DNA from: Erythrobacter longus
GTDB taxonomy: Bacteria; Pseudomonadota; Alphaproteobacteria; Sphingomonadales; Sphingomonadaceae
Length of the DNA stretch: 64,000 nt
Direction: 5' to 3'
NCBI RefSeq assembly: GCF_000715015.1
Contig: NZ_JMIW01000006.1
Coordinates: 219,001-283,000 of the forward strand
Part shown: positions 61,433-64,000 of the stretch, piece by piece
Position numbering within the stretch: the stretch's first letter is position 1
How the letters are laid out: every line of letters begins with the position of its first letter
Position numbers and translations under genes: made by a program
The notes under the pieces: model-generated
Databases searched by the model: none
What the model was told of the DNA's origin: nothing
The model's input: only the letters and a program-made list of their open reading frames with translations

Positions 61433-63987
61433 ACTTTCAAACGTTTTCCAATGACCTCACCGAATGCGACCGGGAACCAATCCAGCATATCAATTTTATT
61501 CAGGACTTTGGCGCTCTCATCGCGGTCGATACAAAGTGGACGGTCACGCATTTGTCGGCCAATTGCGCCGAGATGCTGGGAGCCAAAACTGCCCCGGAAC
61601 TTGGGCAAGCGCTTGATCAGTGCTTCACAGATGACGCCATTTCTACGCTAAAGGGCGCGCTTGCAAAGATCGCCGAAGACGACAGCGTTGAACGCCTTTT
61701 TGGTGTCGATCTTGCCGGCAATGGGCAGTTGTTCGACTGCGCTATACACCCCACAGGCCGCACGATCGTCGTCGAATTTGAACGCCACGCAGATGCGCAG
61801 TTTCAGGACCACCTGCTTGCCATCACGCCTGCGATGAGCCAGCTTTCCAACGCACGAAGCACGGACAATTTGTGCGATATGGCCGCCAGAATGGTCCGAG
61901 AATTGCTCGGCTATGACCGGGTGATGATTTACCGCTTTCACAGCGATGACAGCGGCGAAGTGATCGCAGAAGACAAGCGCGACGATCTCGAGACTTATCT
62001 TGGGCTGCGCTATCCAAGGTCCGATATTCCGCAGCAAGCGCGGTCTTTGTTCGTGCGCAATCGGTTTCGTATTATCGCTGATATGGATCGTGAACCGGTT
62101 CCCATTGACGCCGCAGACGATCACCAGGACGATCCGCTGGATTTGTCGATGAGCGTCCTGCGCTCGCACTCGCTCATGCATGTCAAATACATGAAAAATA
62201 TGGGCGTTGGCGCGTCTCTTGCGATTGCGATTGTGCGCCATGGCAAATTGTGGGGCATGATCACATGCCATCACTATTCCCCTAAATCCGTTCCCTATTC
62301 ACTGCGCAGCGTGGCTGAAATGCTCAGCCATATGTTTTCAATGACGCTCGACCGGCTCTTGATTGCCGGATCCGATGCGCTGCGTGCCCGCACGCAGACC
62401 CTGCACCAGCTCTTGATGCAACGCCTTGCCGATGGCGCATCATTCGTTGAAAACCTTGATACTTTTGCGAATTTCCTTGGCGATTTGATCCCGCATGACG
62501 GCACGTCGGTCCTGATCCATGACGAATACCGATCCCATGGTGATAGCCCCAGCAAAGAGCAGTTCCTTGCCCTTGTGCCAACCCTTGGCGCAGCGCCCGA
62601 CAGCCCTGTTCTGGCCGCGAGTAATCTTGCCGATCACATTCCAGAAGCCAGCAATTTTTCCGATGTGGCAGCAGGCGCATTGATCCTGCCCATATCGAGA
62701 CCACCGCGCGATTATCTGGTGCTTTGGCGCAAACCACTGACCCAAACCGTTCGCTGGGCCGGAAACCCTGCAAAAGCGATCAGCCCCACATCAGAGCGGC
62801 TCGAACCGCGCAGCAGCTTTGCCGCCTGGGCACAAACGGTCGAAGGGCACGCCGAGCAATGGAGCGATGATCATATCGCAATCGCTGAAAGCCTGCGTAC
62901 CACGCTTCTCGAAGTGATCTTGCGGATGACCGATGAGGTCTCACGAGAGCGAAAGCGTGCCCGCGAACAGCAGGACCTTCTCATCGCAGAGCTGAATCAC
63001 CGGGTTCGCAACATCTTGAACCTCATCCGCTCGCTTGTGTCCCAGTCAGGCAAAGATGCCCCCGACATCGGCAGTTTCACCGCGAACATTGATGGCCGAA
63101 TCAAGGCACTGGCCAGCGCGCATGACAACATCACCCGCCAGAATTGGAGCTCTGCTCCGCTGGGCGATTTGTTCGCAAGCGAGATCGAAGCCTATCTTAC
63201 GGGCAAGCAGGATCGCCTGAACATTGTTGGCGACGATGTTATGATCAAGCCGGAAGCCTACACCGTACTGGCCTTGGTGGTGCACGAGCTGGTCACGAAT
63301 TCGGCCAAATACGGCAGCCTTTGTGACAGCAGGGGCACCATCGATATCGGCGTTAAGCGCGCTGATAATGGCGATCTGCTGATCTCTTGGCGTGAACGCG
63401 GGGGACCACCTGTTCAACCGCCGACGCGGCGCGGGTTTGGGACAACCATCATCACCCGGATCATTCCGCACGATCTTCGCGGTGAGGCTGATTTGACCTT
63501 CAAACTGTCCGGGCTCGAAGCACAATTTCGCATTCCCGCGCGGCATGTATCAGACGATGGCGACATTGATGCGCCCGAACGCCGTGAACCCGCCAGCGAG
63601 ACTGAAAACAAGACATCGGTATTCCAATGGCCTGTTCCAGAGCATGTGCTTTTGGTCGAAGACAATATGATCATCGCGCTCGACACAGAAGACAGCCTCC
63701 GCGAAGCAGGCGTCAAGTCAGTCATGGTGGAGAGCACGGTCAGCGGGGCGCTTGAAGCGATTGAAAAGCGCCAGCCCGATTTTGCTGTCGTGGATTTCAA
63801 TCTCGGCTCAGAATCGAGCGCCAAGGTCGCCGAAGAGCTTGCCAGGCGCGGCGTCCGCTTCGTTCTGGCGACAGGGTATTCGGAACTTGGCCGTGACTTG
63901 GCCAGTCTTGGCGCAGACGGCCTGATCCGCAAGCCTTATGGCAAAGCAGAGATAGAGCGCGCTCTTGCCGGGGATATGGCGGAATAG
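61429..63987 (+). CDS. bphP: Bacteriophytochrome: PAS-GAF-PHY, HWE histidine kinase, receiver
   Basis: This 852-residue red-light sensor kinase has a PAS domain with the biliverdin-binding cysteine C13 (TECDREPI). The GAF domain has PRSDIP (196-201) and CHHYSP; the PHY domain has the tongue motif PRSSF (460-464). The kinase is of the HWE type: H524 in ELNHRVRNIL, NSAKYGSL, and WRERGGP (654-660). A C-terminal receiver has D789 in VVDFNLG and K835 in IRKPYG. The usual IQPHG of the PAS domain reads IQDFG here. The ATG at 61429 overlaps the bphO stop. No photosynthesis gene lies in the window. Confidence 0.95.
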   Translation: MNFQTFSNDLTECDREPIQHINFIQDFGALIAVDTKWTVTHLSANCAEMLGAKTAPELGQALDQCFTDDAISTLKGALAKIAEDDSVERLFGVDLAGNGQLFDCAIHPTGRTIVVEFERHADAQFQDHLLAITPAMSQLSNARSTDNLCDMAARMVRELLGYDRVMIYRFHSDDSGEVIAEDKRDDLETYLGLRYPRSDIPQQARSLFVRNRFRIIADMDREPVPIDAADDHQDDPLDLSMSVLRSHSLMHVKYMKNMGVGASLAIAIVRHGKLWGMITCHHYSPKSVPYSLRSVAEMLSHMFSMTLDRLLIAGSDALRARTQTLHQLLMQRLADGASFVENLDTFANFLGDLIPHDGTSVLIHDEYRSHGDSPSKEQFLALVPTLGAAPDSPVLAASNLADHIPEASNFSDVAAGALILPISRPPRDYLVLWRKPLTQTVRWAGNPAKAISPTSERLEPRSSFAAWAQTVEGHAEQWSDDHIAIAESLRTTLLEVILRMTDEVSRERKRAREQQDLLIAELNHRVRNILNLIRSLVSQSGKDAPDIGSFTANIDGRIKALASAHDNITRQNWSSAPLGDLFASEIEAYLTGKQDRLNIVGDDVMIKPEAYTVLALVVHELVTNSAKYGSLCDSRGTIDIGVKRADNGDLLISWRERGGPPVQPPTRRGFGTTIITRIIPHDLRGEADLTFKLSGLEAQFRIPARHVSDDGDIDAPERREPASETENKTSVFQWPVPEHVLLVEDNMIIALDTEDSLREAGVKSVMVESTVSGALEAIEKRQPDFAVVDFNLGSESSAKVAEELARRGVRFVLATGYSELGRDLASLGADGLIRKPYGKAEIERALAGDMAE

Positions 63988-64000
63988 CGCGTCACAAGCT

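Noticed and set aside
1-64000. Mobile elements, prophage, CRISPR, integrase or toxin-antitoxin island
   Set aside because: No transposase, integrase, terminal inverted repeats, direct-repeat array or abrupt change in coding style was seen.

Overview
The window looks like chromosome from an alphaproteobacterium of the order Sphingomonadales, probably Erythrobacteraceae. The reasons are the many TonB-dependent receptors (three in 64 kb), the alphaproteobacterial NDUFA12, DUF2155 and DUF192 proteins, an HWE-type bacteriophytochrome, and dense, moderately GC-rich coding with many ATGA and TAATG junctions. I saw no insertion sequence, prophage, CRISPR array or rRNA. One tRNA (Trp) is present.

Layout. 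(1) 1-11.6 kb, minus strand: a two-component system (response regulator plus the first codons of its kinase), an SH3-type secreted protein, a 1623-residue secreted protein (FecR domain, about 19 helical AYFAFLxxGG motifs, three TbpB-like barrel modules), and next to it a TPR plus 14-strand-type barrel protein of the Slam/DUF560 (type XI secretion) kind. A MacA-MacB-type efflux operon follows. A 17-nt element is shared upstream of the secretion operon and the SH3 gene. (2) 11.7-16.9 kb: an inositol-monophosphatase-family protein convergent with an operon for an eight-carbon ulosonic (KDO-type) sugar: a putative glycosyltransferase, KdsD, a NeuA-type cytidylyltransferase fused to an RraA aldolase domain, and KdsA. 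(3) 17-27.9 kb: an ABC-2 permease fused to an M1 aminopeptidase with its ATPase, a secreted M14 carboxypeptidase, and a large divergent TonB receptor, together suggesting peptide use. (4) 28-41.3 kb: tyrosine/aromatic degradation (HPPD and a VOC protein), a beta-oxidation cluster (thiolase, thiolase-like protein, enoyl-CoA hydratase, acyl-CoA dehydrogenase), two TonB receptors and a Baeyer-Villiger monooxygenase. (5) 41.3-48.6 kb: a MoaB/CinA-type protein, a TPR protein with an arginine-methyltransferase-like domain, a DsbB-like protein, the secE-nusG-rplK-rplA translation/transcription block and an alanine:sodium symporter. (6) 48.6-58 kb: a structured intergenic region that may encode an RNA, a PQQ sugar dehydrogenase lipoprotein, tRNA-Trp, aat, DUF2155, NDUFA12, DUF192, RecX, a fatty acyl-AMP ligase, a PD-(D/E)XK-like protein and a DUF389 membrane protein. 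(7) 58-64 kb: TelA-XpaC-PHA-granule-type genes, then heme oxygenase and bacteriophytochrome.

The strongest candidates for something little described are the Slam-like transporter with its giant FecR/repeat/barrel partner and shared promoter element, the cytidylyltransferase-RraA fusion in the KDO-type operon, and the bacterial protein with a PRMT double-E signature. All functional statements come from reading motifs and context; no database search was run.
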